A DNA stretch of 64,000 bases from positions 3,782,001 through 3,846,000 of the forward strand of contig NZ_CP168496.1 of assembly GCF_042944905.1 (NCBI RefSeq). Direction: 5' to 3'. The notes under the pieces are model-generated. The model saw only the letters and a list, made by a program, of their open reading frames with translations, made no database searches and was not told where the DNA came from. The stretch is from Psychrobacillus sp042944905 (GTDB taxonomy: Bacteria > Bacillota > Bacilli > Bacillales_A > Planococcaceae). Positions 35,450 through 43,390 of the stretch are shown in pieces. A program made the position numbers and the translations under genes. Position 1 is the first letter of the stretch. Every line of letters begins with the position of its first letter.

Positions 35450-36400
35450 TTATGCAGTTACATCTCTCTTGATAAAAGACCAGTAACTAACAACTAAAAA
35501 TGCAATGACATACACCAAAATTACCATGATAGAAAACGGCATTGTTAACCCAGCTATTAATGGATGATTTTCGCCTATATATTGAGTTAGATTGGTATTT
35601 GCAAATAAGATATACTTAGCAAAATCAAACCTAGCCAACACAGACGTAATAGTCACTCCCATGAACATAAGGAAAATGGATATACCTATAGCAAGAGAAC
35701 TCGAACGGAATACGGAACCTATCATAAAAGCAAGCGTTCCAATAACAAATACATTTATAAGTGATAGACCAGTTAATAATAGAAGTCTTCCCCAGAAAGA
35801 AACGACTACAATCTGCCCATTCACTACCTCTAATTCTTTACCACCAATGGAATCAAAGAAAATATAACCACTTATCACACCTACTATAAATAGAACCACT
35901 GTCATTAGGACTGCAAATATCCCAACTGTAATAAGTTTTGAGGTTAAAATCCTCCATCTCTTCACTGGCCTAGTTAAAAGCATTTTAATCGTTCCTTGTG
36001 AAAACTCAGAGGCTACAATACCTGCGGCAACTACAACTGTAAATAATGTAATTATAGATAACATCCCAGGAATATTGCTGATAAAAGATTTTTCTTCGTC
36101 AAAGTCTATTGGAGCAACATTACGTTCTAAACGGTACTTTTCAACCTCTATCGTTTCTTTAAACTGTTTCTTTTGTTCCTTGGTCAAGCCAGGAATTGCT
36201 AATTGCCCTTCCAAAGACGAAATGTTTTCCTGACTGGACAGTTTCCAATCTACCCGCGATTCTGGTTGGTTGTTAATCCATTTATTAATACCTGCAAAAC
36301 CAATCATTAAAAGGGCAACAAGCACAACCATTACCCAAGTTGCTTTTTTACTCCATAGCTTTAACCATTCATTTCTTATGAGATTCAGCAATTTGCCCAC
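35450..36400 (-). CDS. ABC-2 type transporter permease
   Basis: Membrane protein of 316 aa with about six hydrophobic spans: one near residues 20-40, then a soluble loop rich in Gln and Glu (residues 45-115), then spans across residues 115-310. The loop and the stretch VVVAAGIVASEFSQGTIKMLL resemble ABC-2 permeases of bacitracin- or lantibiotic-type exporters. Its start overlaps the ATPase gene by 32 bp, so the pair forms one exporter. The exported substrate cannot be inferred. No sensor kinase or regulator gene of the BceRS type is adjacent. Confidence 0.85.
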   Translation of the reverse strand: MGKLLNLIRNEWLKLWSKKATWVMVVLVALLMIGFAGINKWINNQPESRVDWKLSSQENISSLEGQLAIPGLTKEQKKQFKETIEVEKYRLERNVAPIDFDEEKSFISNIPGMLSIITLFTVVVAAGIVASEFSQGTIKMLLTRPVKRWRILTSKLITVGIFAVLMTVVLFIVGVISGYIFFDSIGGKELEVVNGQIVVVSFWGRLLLLTGLSLINVFVIGTLAFMIGSVFRSSSLAIGISIFLMFMGVTITSVLARFDFAKYILFANTNLTQYIGENHPLIAGLTMPFSIMVILVYVIAFLVVSYWSFIKRDVTA

Positions 36401-37292
36401 CTCCAGTTAATTCTAAAAATTGATCTTCCAACGTTTTTCTATGCGGACTGAACAAATAGATGTGTAAATTACTTGCAACCATTTCCGCAATAAAAGATGG
36501 AACCGCCTTCTTTTCTAATGGCAATACGAAACCATCTCCTGTAACTTCTACAGGAATGTTTTTAATACCAAAGAATGTAGTTGCTTGTTCTTTCGGAGTA
36601 ACTTCCACATAGTAGTGTGACTCTTGCTCTTCTTTAACTTCTTGTATGGAGATTAATCTCCCATTTTGAATAACAGCGATTCTATCACATATTAACTCTA
36701 TTTCAGCTAATAAGTGACTCGATACAAAAATAGAAACTCCATCTTCTATAGCAATTTTGCGTAAATACATTCGGAATTCACGAATTCCAGCTGGATCCAG
36801 TCCATTTGTTGGCTCATCTAATATTAAAAACTTAGGACGATGTAGAAGAGCCTGGGCAAGACCTAAACGTTGACGCATTCCTAGTGAATACGTCGACACC
36901 TTTTCATGAATTCTATTTTGTAAGCCTACTTGTGCAATTACTTCATCTATTCGAGCTTTTGTTACGTTCTTATTCATCCTCGCAAAGTGCAGCAAGTTTT
37001 TATAACCACTCATAAACTTATACATCTCGGGATTTTCTACAATTACTCCCACTTTACTCATGGTTTGCTCAAAATTTGTAGAAATTGCTTGCCCATCAAT
37101 AATTACCTCACCGGACGTTGGTTTCATCAGTCCTGTCATCATCCGTATCGTCGTTGTTTTTCCTGCTCCATTAGGTCCTAAAAAACCTGTGATTTGTCCT
37201 GGCCATAAATCTAAGCTGAGGTCATCAATAATTTTCTTTTTCCCAATTACTTTTGTCACATTTTGTAGTTTAACAATTGGCTCTGTTTCCAT
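36369..37292 (-). CDS. ABC transporter ATP-binding protein (BcrA-like)
   Basis: ATPase of 307 aa with Walker A GPNGAGKTTTIRMM near residue 39, signature YSLGMRQRLGLAQAL near residue 135, Walker B PKFLILDEPTNGLDP near residue 155 and switch His in SSHLLAEIE. The C-terminal ~90 residues form the extra domain common in drug-export ATPases of the BcrA/NatA type. It is preceded by GGAAGGTGTGAGG and overlaps the permease gene. Probable function: export of an amphipathic compound or antimicrobial peptide; the substrate is unknown. Confidence 0.88.
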   Translation of the reverse strand: METEPIVKLQNVTKVIGKKKIIDDLSLDLWPGQITGFLGPNGAGKTTTIRMMTGLMKPTSGEVIIDGQAISTNFEQTMSKVGVIVENPEMYKFMSGYKNLLHFARMNKNVTKARIDEVIAQVGLQNRIHEKVSTYSLGMRQRLGLAQALLHRPKFLILDEPTNGLDPAGIREFRMYLRKIAIEDGVSIFVSSHLLAEIELICDRIAVIQNGRLISIQEVKEEQESHYYVEVTPKEQATTFFGIKNIPVEVTGDGFVLPLEKKAVPSFIAEMVASNLHIYLFSPHRKTLEDQFLELTGGGQIAESHKK

Positions 37293-37434
37293 TTCCTCAC
37301 ACCTTCCTTACTAGGTAATACGTTTTAAAACAATAAAAGTTCATTTTAATTAGTACAATTTTTCACGGAAAGTTACTCGCTTATTCTGTATCACTCTTTT
37401 AGCAAGCGGAATTGTTTATAAAGGATAATAAAAT

Positions 37435-37463
37435 AGAAGCATCTCCCTAAAGCAGATGCTTCT
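37435..37463 (-). terminator. terminator of the ykf remnant operon
   Basis: A perfect 10-bp stem AGAAGCATCT/AGATGCTTCT with a 9-nt loop just after the ykfD pseudogene; on the minus strand it is followed by ATTTTATT. Confidence 0.75.
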
Positions 37464-37467
37464 ATAC

Positions 37468-37733
37468 CTATTTATATAAATGACACGCCATAAAGTGACC
37501 TATTTCTTGTTCCTTCCAAGCTGGTTTTTCTTCCGTGCAAATAGACATAGCGTTTGGAAAACGGGTTCTAAACACACATCCAGAAGGGGGATTAATCGGA
37601 CTATGCAGCTCTTCTTGTAAGAAATTTTGTTGCTGTGATTCTTCAATGCCTGTATCACCTTTAACGTTTCTCCATGTCCTATTTCAAAATGGCGTTTCAA
37701 ATTTTCTACATACAAAAGAACTTTTTCTGTCAC
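37468..37733 (-). pseudogene. ykfD: oligopeptide ABC transporter ATPase remnant (ykfD-like)
   Basis: Two ends of an OppF/YkfD-type ATPase are fused with the middle lost. The N-terminus reads MTEKVLLYVENLKRHFEIGH. After a frame change the sequence gives the family C-terminus, with SPINPPSGCVFRTRFPNAM and EIGHFMACHLY before a TAG stop. Walker A, signature and Walker B are missing; about 230 residues of a ~320-aa protein are gone. It lies directly after ykfC, where ykfD is found in B. subtilis, so it is a decayed member of the same operon. Confidence 0.85.
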
Positions 37734-37744
37734 GCAAATCCCCC

Positions 37745-38668
37745 CTAAACCGCGTACCTTCTCACTGCACAGATTTCATTCTCCAGCATAGAACTTTCTA
37801 ACAATATAATTTCAACTGCTTTACCTGTGGAAGGAGAATGCAATAATTGCCCATTTCCATAGTAAAACCCTACATGACGCACAGGTCCTGTACCCTCGTC
37901 ATTAGAAAAAAAGATTAAATCCCCTTTTTTCCAAGCGGAAGAGTCGTCTATCTGAATTTCTTGTCCAGTACAGGCTTGGTCACTTGCATCACGGGGAATT
38001 AAATATCCACACGCCTTCAGCATATTGTACGAGAACCCTGAACAATCATAGCCATACGGAGACATTCCACCCCATAAATAAGGCAAGTCTAAGTAAAGTT
38101 CACCTAAAGTTGCTGCATATTCTGCAGAACGTTTTGGGTATTGTCCCATCGATCTAGCAAAGTCAGCTTGGTCTTTTTGCAGCAATGCTTCGCCATGTGG
38201 GGTTTGGACTTTATAATAAGAGGCATCTTCTGAAACAACTGGAAGAGTCGTATTAAATGACACAACGAGCAGCGGGTTCTTTTTCATGTCCCATAGCTGA
38301 GTTCTCGCTAAAGAAACACGTGCAATCCCAATCGAATTCACTAGTTCAGGTTTCTGTAATTGCGTTATAGGAACCCACCCTGGATATCCACGGCTATCTT
38401 TTTTAGAAGGTTGCCAAATAGCTACAATTTTTGCCCAGTCCCCTTTTATTTCGTCCACAAGTACCGGTTCTCCATATAAAAGCTGGGTCTGTACACGGTT
38501 TTCCTCACAAAGTGCAATTCTTTCTTTATACTGTAGTGCTTCAAGCCATTCTAATAATAAAACAGGATTTGAAATACCGGGAGTATCCATCCCTCTTGCA
38601 GAAGCTGGGTCCGTCCAAACAGTTGCGACTTTCACCGAACAAATATATTCATTCGCTTCTGAAGTCAT
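37745..38668 (-). CDS. ykfC: gamma-D-glutamyl-L-amino acid endopeptidase (NlpC/P60), YkfC-like
   Basis: Protein of 307 aa with N-terminal SH3b-type domains and a C-terminal NlpC/P60 cysteine peptidase. The catalytic Cys is in SPYGYDCSGFSYNMLKACG near residue 210 and the catalytic His in GPVRHVGFYYGNG near residue 265, with a further His in LLHSPSTG. No signal peptide is apparent, which fits the cytosolic YkfC that cleaves murein-derived gamma-D-Glu-Lys or Glu-Dap peptides. The start follows AGGAGGTTAATAG. It is downstream of ykfA in the remnant of a dpp-ykf operon; ykfB is absent. Confidence 0.87.
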   Translation of the reverse strand: MTSEANEYICSVKVATVWTDPASARGMDTPGISNPVLLLEWLEALQYKERIALCEENRVQTQLLYGEPVLVDEIKGDWAKIVAIWQPSKKDSRGYPGWVPITQLQKPELVNSIGIARVSLARTQLWDMKKNPLLVVSFNTTLPVVSEDASYYKVQTPHGEALLQKDQADFARSMGQYPKRSAEYAATLGELYLDLPYLWGGMSPYGYDCSGFSYNMLKACGYLIPRDASDQACTGQEIQIDDSSAWKKGDLIFFSNDEGTGPVRHVGFYYGNGQLLHSPSTGKAVEIILLESSMLENEICAVRRYAV

Positions 38669-38773
38669 CTATTAACCTCCTATCCCTTTTCCAATTCCAT
38701 ACGAAAAGTCCCAAGACCAGGTTCTATTGAGAATGACATTTTACTTCCTTCAAAATAGAACTAATTGGATCCT

Positions 38774-39697
38774 TTACTCAACTCCCGGTAAAATAACAAG
38801 CGCTAAATTATCTGCATCTAACTCAGCTTCTGCACCAAGCGGAACAGCAAAATGAGGTTCACAATGACCTATCTTGAATCCCCTTACAGCCGGCTTTCCT
38901 AAACTACCTAAGTAGTGATTGAGCACTTCATCTAAAGAAAATGAAACCTGCCGTTTTTTCGGTTCCGCATCTTTAAAGTCTCCGATAACAAATCCCGTAG
39001 CTTCGTCCAGAATACCTGCTTGTCGAAGCTGATTGAGCATTCCATCTACCCGATATGGTTCTTCACCAATATCTTCAATCAACAATAATTTACCTCTAGT
39101 GTCTACTTGGTATTTCGTCCCAACTCCACTTGCAAGTAGCGATAAATTCCCTCCTGTTAACTCACCACGTGCCGCTCCACCTGAAAAGCGTGTTAACGGA
39201 GAAATCGCTTCGGTATAATGCAGTTCCATTGGTGTAAATAATTGTTGGAACATTTTTTTCGACAGATCAGAAAACGTGTCTTTCCCAACATCTGAAGCTA
39301 GCATAGGACCATGGAAAGTCACAATATCGGAGTATAAATTCATGCTTGTATGTAAAAAAGTAATATCGGAATAACCCCAGAAAATTTTTGGACATTCATT
39401 CATTAATTGAAAATCTATTTTATCCGTGTATCTAGCAGACCCATATCCCCCACCAGCACAAATTATTCCTGCAATATTTGGATCCGCGAACATCTCATGT
39501 AAGTCTTCTAGACGTTCTTCATCTGAACCTGCAAGATAACCATATACGTTTTCTACACTTTTCCCCATTTGATAGTTCAAACCTAGCCCATCTAAAAATT
39601 TTAAAGAGCGCTTTAGTTGTTTAAGATTTGGTGGACTGGCAGGAGCAATAATACCAATCGTATCTCCTATTTGTAATCGTTTTGGACGAATTTTCAT
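38774..39697 (-). CDS. ykfA: murein peptide (LD-)carboxypeptidase, YkfA/S66 family
   Basis: S66-family peptidase (307 aa) that removes terminal D-Ala from cytoplasmic murein tetrapeptides. The substrate loop IICAGGGYGSARYTDKID lies near residue 78 and the nucleophile region KIFWGYSDITFLHTS near residue 103. The catalytic Glu is in LLLIEDIGEEPYRVD near residue 205, and the His in GHCEPHFAVPLGAEAEL near residue 275. It lies between the dppA remnant and ykfC, as in the B. subtilis dpp-ykf operon, and is intact. Confidence 0.9.
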   Translation of the reverse strand: MKIRPKRLQIGDTIGIIAPASPPNLKQLKRSLKFLDGLGLNYQMGKSVENVYGYLAGSDEERLEDLHEMFADPNIAGIICAGGGYGSARYTDKIDFQLMNECPKIFWGYSDITFLHTSMNLYSDIVTFHGPMLASDVGKDTFSDLSKKMFQQLFTPMELHYTEAISPLTRFSGGAARGELTGGNLSLLASGVGTKYQVDTRGKLLLIEDIGEEPYRVDGMLNQLRQAGILDEATGFVIGDFKDAEPKKRQVSFSLDEVLNHYLGSLGKPAVRGFKIGHCEPHFAVPLGAEAELDADNLALVILPGVE

Positions 39698-39734
39698 CTT
39701 TGTATTTTCTCCTTTATTTACTTATCAAAAGCCG

Positions 39735-40128
39735 CGGCACTTTTAAAGTGCTGCTACTTTTGAATGTAATGCTTTAACTGTCTATCTGGAAATTTATTCT
39801 TTTACTGCTGCTGTATTAACACTTGGAATTAAAACTTCTGCTTCTCTAAATGGTCCATCATCTCCCGCAACCATAATTACCGGCACTCCAAAATGACCTT
39901 CTACATATACATTAAATCCAAGTTCTCCAACTACTATATCATTTATAAAGAAATTTCGAACGCAGTATATAATGGAATGGCTCATTACTTCTGGATGCAG
40001 ATCTTCTACTAAAATATGATTCATTTTAGAGTGAGTGTAATTTACTATTATTTCTTTTACTCCTATTGATAGAGCACTTCCCACAATTGCATCTGCCTCT
40101 TTTGTCATTATACGTCGAGTACGTTAAT
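39735..40128 (-). pseudogene. dppA: D-aminopeptidase DppA remnant
   Basis: The reading frame at 39794-40108 matches the middle of DppA (KEIIVNYTHSKMNHILVEDL, SHSIIYCVRNFFINDIVVGE, GVPVIMVAGDDGPFREAEVL). The N-terminal metal-binding region MSVDMEG is missing, and about 30 residues are deleted between the LHPE and MSHS blocks. Weak homology continues past both ends of the frame (RRIM before the ATG; TVKALHSKVAAL after the stop), interrupted by stops. DppA is about 274 aa when complete. The active-site residues are incomplete, so no activity is expected. The dppBCDE transporter genes that should follow are gone. Confidence 0.85.
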
Positions 40129-40345
40129 AATTATGCTTATCTGAGTACACAAAAGTATGATCCAGCAAACCCGTAATCCTTTAAACATCTATTGAAAGAA
40201 AAAGCTTTATTCCAAAACATTCTTATTTTTATTCAAAAAACCTTTCTAAGTAGGAGTCATACAACTTTATCGAAAAAAGTACTGTAATTTAAACTATTTT
40301 TGATCGTTATAGTTTTACAGGTTCTTTTACTTACATAAATCAAAA
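40129..40345. other. intergenic region between the dppA remnant and the cotD terminator
   Basis: About 220 bp with no gene recognised. Only short AT-rich stretches are visible. It probably holds the lost start and promoter of the dpp operon. Confidence 0.5.
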
Positions 40346-40375
40346 AAGCAAATGCGCTTTAAAATAAAGGCATTT
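40346..40375 (-). terminator. cotD terminator
   Basis: AGCAAATGC and GCATTTGCT pair perfectly around CTTTATTTTAAAGC; on the minus strand they are followed by TTTTTTGAT. It is about 70 nt after the cotD stop, with the GC-rich palindrome between. Confidence 0.8.
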
Positions 40376-40403
40376 GCTCCTGCGCCGCTTCGCTACTCGG
40401 CGC
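40376..40403. repeat. GC-rich palindromic element, third copy
   Basis: CTGCGCC...GGCGCAG forms a 7-bp stem. On the minus strand it ends CGCAGGAGCAAA, identical to the end of the two rpoB-rpoC units, and shares CTGCG and CGAG with them. It sits between cotD and its terminator. Confidence 0.75.
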
Positions 40404-40447
40404 AGTTAAAAGATGTGCTTCTTTGCTACTTCTTGCAATTCATTTCA

Positions 40448-40765
40448 TTAGAATCGCGGTTGACCTGGAAAGAATTGTTGTTGTGGGAACGGTTGTTGGA
40501 AACCTCCTTGCTGCATTGGAAAAGCTTGTTGAGGTGGATTCACAACGACATTTCGATTAGTTTCTGTATAGAAATGCTGTGGAACATTGACAATATGCTC
40601 TCTATTCACATTTACAATTGGGTGGATAACAGGTTGCATTCTCGGCATAAAAGAATCATGCACGCGATATTGTGGTGGACATACTAACGGTGGAGCAGGT
40701 GGTTGGAACCATGGAGACAGCATAGGTTGCTGACATGAATGACAAGGTTGACGATGTGGGTTCAC
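40448..40765 (-). CDS. cotD: CotD-type inner spore coat protein
   Basis: Small Pro, Gln, His and Asn-rich protein (105 aa). The stretch MQPVIHPIVNVNREHIVNVP around residue 42 follows the PIVHPTH...NVNHQH pattern of B. subtilis CotD, and the C-terminus is unusually Gln-, Phe- and Pro-rich (FQQPFPQQQFFPGQPRF). A CHSC pair lies near the start. The GTG start (MNPHRQPCHSCQQ) is chosen because AAGGAGGTGA lies 7 nt upstream; the longest frame starts 17 codons earlier without a ribosome site. Expression in the mother cell under SigK is typical of the family; no clear SigK promoter was identified. Confidence 0.8.
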   Translation of the reverse strand: MNPHRQPCHSCQQPMLSPWFQPPAPPLVCPPQYRVHDSFMPRMQPVIHPIVNVNREHIVNVPQHFYTETNRNVVVNPPQQAFPMQQGGFQQPFPQQQFFPGQPRF

Positions 40766-40883
40766 GATAAATTCACCTCCTTTTGCACTTATACTAGTAG
40801 ATGCAGAACCGGACATTACAAACTAGACAAACACCTCAATTCACTGTAAATAAAAAAGCGTCCCTCCGAAAAAGAGTTCTTTC

Positions 40884-40935
40884 CTAACGTTTATACCCCT
40901 ATTCCAAGTTACTGACAAAGGGTATATGAGTTAGG
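40884..40935. other. imperfect inverted repeat between cotD and corA
   Basis: CCTAACGTTTATACCC and GGGTATATGAGTTAGG can pair at 13 of 16 positions around a 20-nt loop, upstream of corA. No magnesium-sensing M-box signature was recognised. The function is unknown. Confidence 0.4.
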
Positions 40936-41033
40936 ATGTTCAAGAAAGTAAGCTTTAACAGGTGGATTTTGTAGGAAACTGTCGAATATGAGATAATATA
41001 TAAAGTTATTTAGTGTTGAAATGAGGTATTAAT

Positions 41034-41996
41034 ATGATTCGAACGATAGGGATAACAACAGATCACGAGATAATTAGTGACTTTCCTCTCGAAGATATAA
41101 AGCATAAAACGTTTGAATGGTATTGGGTTGACATAGAGGAACCTACAGAAGAAGAGAAAAATCTTCTAAGCTCCTTCTTTCATTTCCATCCACTAGCAAT
41201 TGAAGATTGTTTATTAAGGCTTCAACGTCCAAAAGCAGATCATTACGATGGCCACGTATTTTTTGTACTACATACGTTCAATGAAGTAACACTTGATGCA
41301 GAGGAACTGAATTTATTTGTTGGAAAAGATTTTGTCGTTACCTTTCATTTTCCTATCATGCATGAACTAGATCAAGCTCGAGAGCGTATAAAACGAAACC
41401 CAAAAGGATGGGAACGCGGAGCTATGCATGCAATGTATCATATTGTCGATAAGGTGGTGGATGCTTATTTTCCGATTGTTTATAAAATTGAAGACTATCT
41501 AAATGAATTAGAAGATAGGCTATCCATAGATATGCGGCATTTGTCCATGAATCAAGTGTTTGACCTTCGAAGTGATTTACTTAGATTACGACGAACCATT
41601 ATTCCAATGCGTGATTTGCTCTATCGAATTATGAACTCGGAGCGAATTAATTTACAGCCTTCTGAACGGGCTTATTTTGGAGATATTTATGATCATCTGC
41701 TAAAGCTAGCGGATATGGTTGAGACGAATCGTGAACTTACGGCTGATATTCGAGATAGTCATATGTCCATTAACTCGAGTCATATGAATAGGATTATGAT
41801 GATTTTAACAATTGTTTCGACCGTTTTTATCCCTTTAACATTTATCGTGGGAGTATACGGCATGAACTTTGTAAATATGCCTGAGCTAGAGTGGAAATTT
41901 GGATACTTTGGTGTGATGGCATTGATGGTCGTTATTGCTATCGCCATGCTTGCTTGGTTTAAATATAAAGGCTGGTTTAATTTGTTTAAGAATTAA
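41034..41996 (+). CDS. corA: CorA-type magnesium transporter
   Basis: CorA family divalent-cation channel of 320 aa. The long N-terminal cytoplasmic funnel domain (residues 1-250) is followed by two membrane helices; the GMN filter is in VGVYGMNFVNMPE near residue 278. The C-terminal end is basic (FKYKGWFNLFKN). Mg2+ is the likely ion, with Co2+ or Ni2+ possible. It lies 28 bp upstream of rtcB on the same strand, so the two may be co-transcribed. This is the first plus-strand gene of the window. Confidence 0.92.
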   Translation: MIRTIGITTDHEIISDFPLEDIKHKTFEWYWVDIEEPTEEEKNLLSSFFHFHPLAIEDCLLRLQRPKADHYDGHVFFVLHTFNEVTLDAEELNLFVGKDFVVTFHFPIMHELDQARERIKRNPKGWERGAMHAMYHIVDKVVDAYFPIVYKIEDYLNELEDRLSIDMRHLSMNQVFDLRSDLLRLRRTIIPMRDLLYRIMNSERINLQPSERAYFGDIYDHLLKLADMVETNRELTADIRDSHMSINSSHMNRIMMILTIVSTVFIPLTFIVGVYGMNFVNMPELEWKFGYFGVMALMVVIAIAMLAWFKYKGWFNLFKN

Positions 41997-42024
41997 TAGT
42001 CAGAACAGAAAAAGAGGTGCGATC

Positions 42025-43119
42025 TTGATAGAAATAAAAGGAACATATAATAATGCGCTTGTTTATACAGATACAATAGAAGAAACAGCAAAGGTACAAG
42101 TAGAGCAAATTTGTAGTCTTCCCTTTTTAAAAGACACGAAAATAAGAATGATGCCAGATCTTCATGCAGGTAAAGGTTGCACTGTAGGAACAACGATGAC
42201 AATTACAGACAAAGTGGTTCCTAACTTTGTTGGCGTCGATTTGGGTTGCGGAATGATCTGTGCAAAGCTAGATGTTCTAAAGGAAGATATACACTTTGAA
42301 AAGTTAGACAAAACAATCAAGAAAAACGTACCAAGTGGTACTCGCATTAGAAATAAAGAACATCGTAATACTATAGAAATACCTTTTGCTGAAGTTGCTG
42401 CTCCTATTAATGAAAACCGCGCTCGGTTAAGCTTAGGTACTCTTGGTGGAGGAAACCATTTCATTGAATTAAACGAAGGCAATGACGGTAGTATTTATTT
42501 AGTTATCCACTCCGGAAGCAGGAATTTAGGGAAACAAATTGCAGAGCATTATCAAGATGTAGCACATCAAACCCTTGGTGATAGTGTTTCTAAAGATTTG
42601 GCATATGTAGAGGGAGAAAATATGAAGGATTATTTATTTGATCTTTCCATTGCTCAAAAATATGCAGCATTCAATCGAAAAACAATGGCCGAAGTTATTT
42701 GTAGAGGTATGAACTGGAATATTGAATCTGAATTCGACACGATTCATAACTATATTGATTTAGATAATATGATCTTACGTAAAGGTGCCATCTCTGCGCA
42801 GGATGGTGAAATTGTAATAATTCCTATGAATATGCGAGATGGTTCGCTCATTTGCCGAGGAAAAGGAAATCCAGATTGGAATTACTCTGGTCCACACGGT
42901 GCCGGACGTATAATGAGTCGCTCGCAAGCAAGAAAACTAGTAGCATTGGAAATTTTTCAAGCTTCTATGAAGGATGTTTGGAGTACTTCTGTTGTTTCAA
43001 GTACGGTCGATGAATCCCCGTTTGCGTATAAAGATATGCAAGACATTCTTTCACATATTGACGATACAGTTGAAGTGTTGGAAGTAATAAAACCAATTTA
43101 TAACTATAAAGCGCATTAA
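42025..43119 (+). CDS. rtcB: RtcB-family RNA ligase
   Basis: RtcB ligase (364 aa) joins 2',3'-cyclic phosphate or 3'-phosphate RNA ends to 5'-OH ends using GTP and Mn2+. Conserved motifs are PDLHAGKGCTVGT near residue 44, the Mn-ligand VGVDLGCGM near residue 68, GGGNHFIEL near residue 143, HSGSRNLGK near residue 165 and the guanylylated-His region SGPHGAGRIMSR near residue 292. The start is TTG with AGAGGTG 5 nt upstream; the longest frame begins inside corA. Its RNA substrate in this organism is not known, and no archease gene is adjacent. Confidence 0.9.
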   Translation: MIEIKGTYNNALVYTDTIEETAKVQVEQICSLPFLKDTKIRMMPDLHAGKGCTVGTTMTITDKVVPNFVGVDLGCGMICAKLDVLKEDIHFEKLDKTIKKNVPSGTRIRNKEHRNTIEIPFAEVAAPINENRARLSLGTLGGGNHFIELNEGNDGSIYLVIHSGSRNLGKQIAEHYQDVAHQTLGDSVSKDLAYVEGENMKDYLFDLSIAQKYAAFNRKTMAEVICRGMNWNIESEFDTIHNYIDLDNMILRKGAISAQDGEIVIIPMNMRDGSLICRGKGNPDWNYSGPHGAGRIMSRSQARKLVALEIFQASMKDVWSTSVVSSTVDESPFAYKDMQDILSHIDDTVEVLEVIKPIYNYKAH

Positions 43120-43120
43120 G

Positions 43121-43216
43121 AAAAGTGCAAGAGTCCTTAAAAAACATCTTTCTTCATCAATTTCCAAGTGCTTTGAACTAAATACACTATTACCGAGTGA
43201 ATTTTTGTGAAGTAAT
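43121..43216 (+). repeat. ~100-bp interspersed repeat, copy B
   Basis: Begins AAAAGTGCAAGAGTCC at the rtcB stop and contains TTTCCAAGTGCTTTG, CACTATTACCGAGTG and AATTTTTGTGAAGTAA. It shares block order and orientation with copies A (33875) and C (60449). Confidence 0.85.
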
Positions 43217-43268
43217 GGTGCATTTAGTTTGAATAATGAGAGATATGATCCTGTCCTACTCATTTAAC

Positions 43269-43296
43269 AGCGGACGAAGATACAATCTCGTCCGCT
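43269..43296. other. perfect 9-bp hairpin between rtcB and mdh
   Basis: AGCGGACGA and TCGTCCGCT pair around a 10-nt loop. Neither strand has a following T run, so it is not a clear terminator. Confidence 0.45.
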
Positions 43297-43358
43297 CAGC
43301 ACTTCTTTATCGATGAATGCTGTCTATCTTTTCTCCTGTACTACCAAAATGGTTTCAT

Positions 43359-43390
43359 AGAAAAAGCATCCCTTACATAGGAATGCTTTT
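43359..43390 (-). terminator. terminator of the eut operon
   Basis: AAAAAGCATTCC pairs with GGGATGCTTTTT around TATGTAA, directly after the mdh stop, followed by TTTTTC on the minus strand. It marks the end of the eut-mdh transcription unit. Confidence 0.85.

Noticed and set aside
41935..42024. N-terminal extension of RtcB inside corA
   Set aside because: A TTG at 42025 has a good ribosome site and fits the family N-terminus; the extension is out-of-frame corA sequence.
43269..43296. Terminator for rtcB
   Set aside because: The stem is perfect but no T run follows on either strand, so it is listed only as a hairpin.
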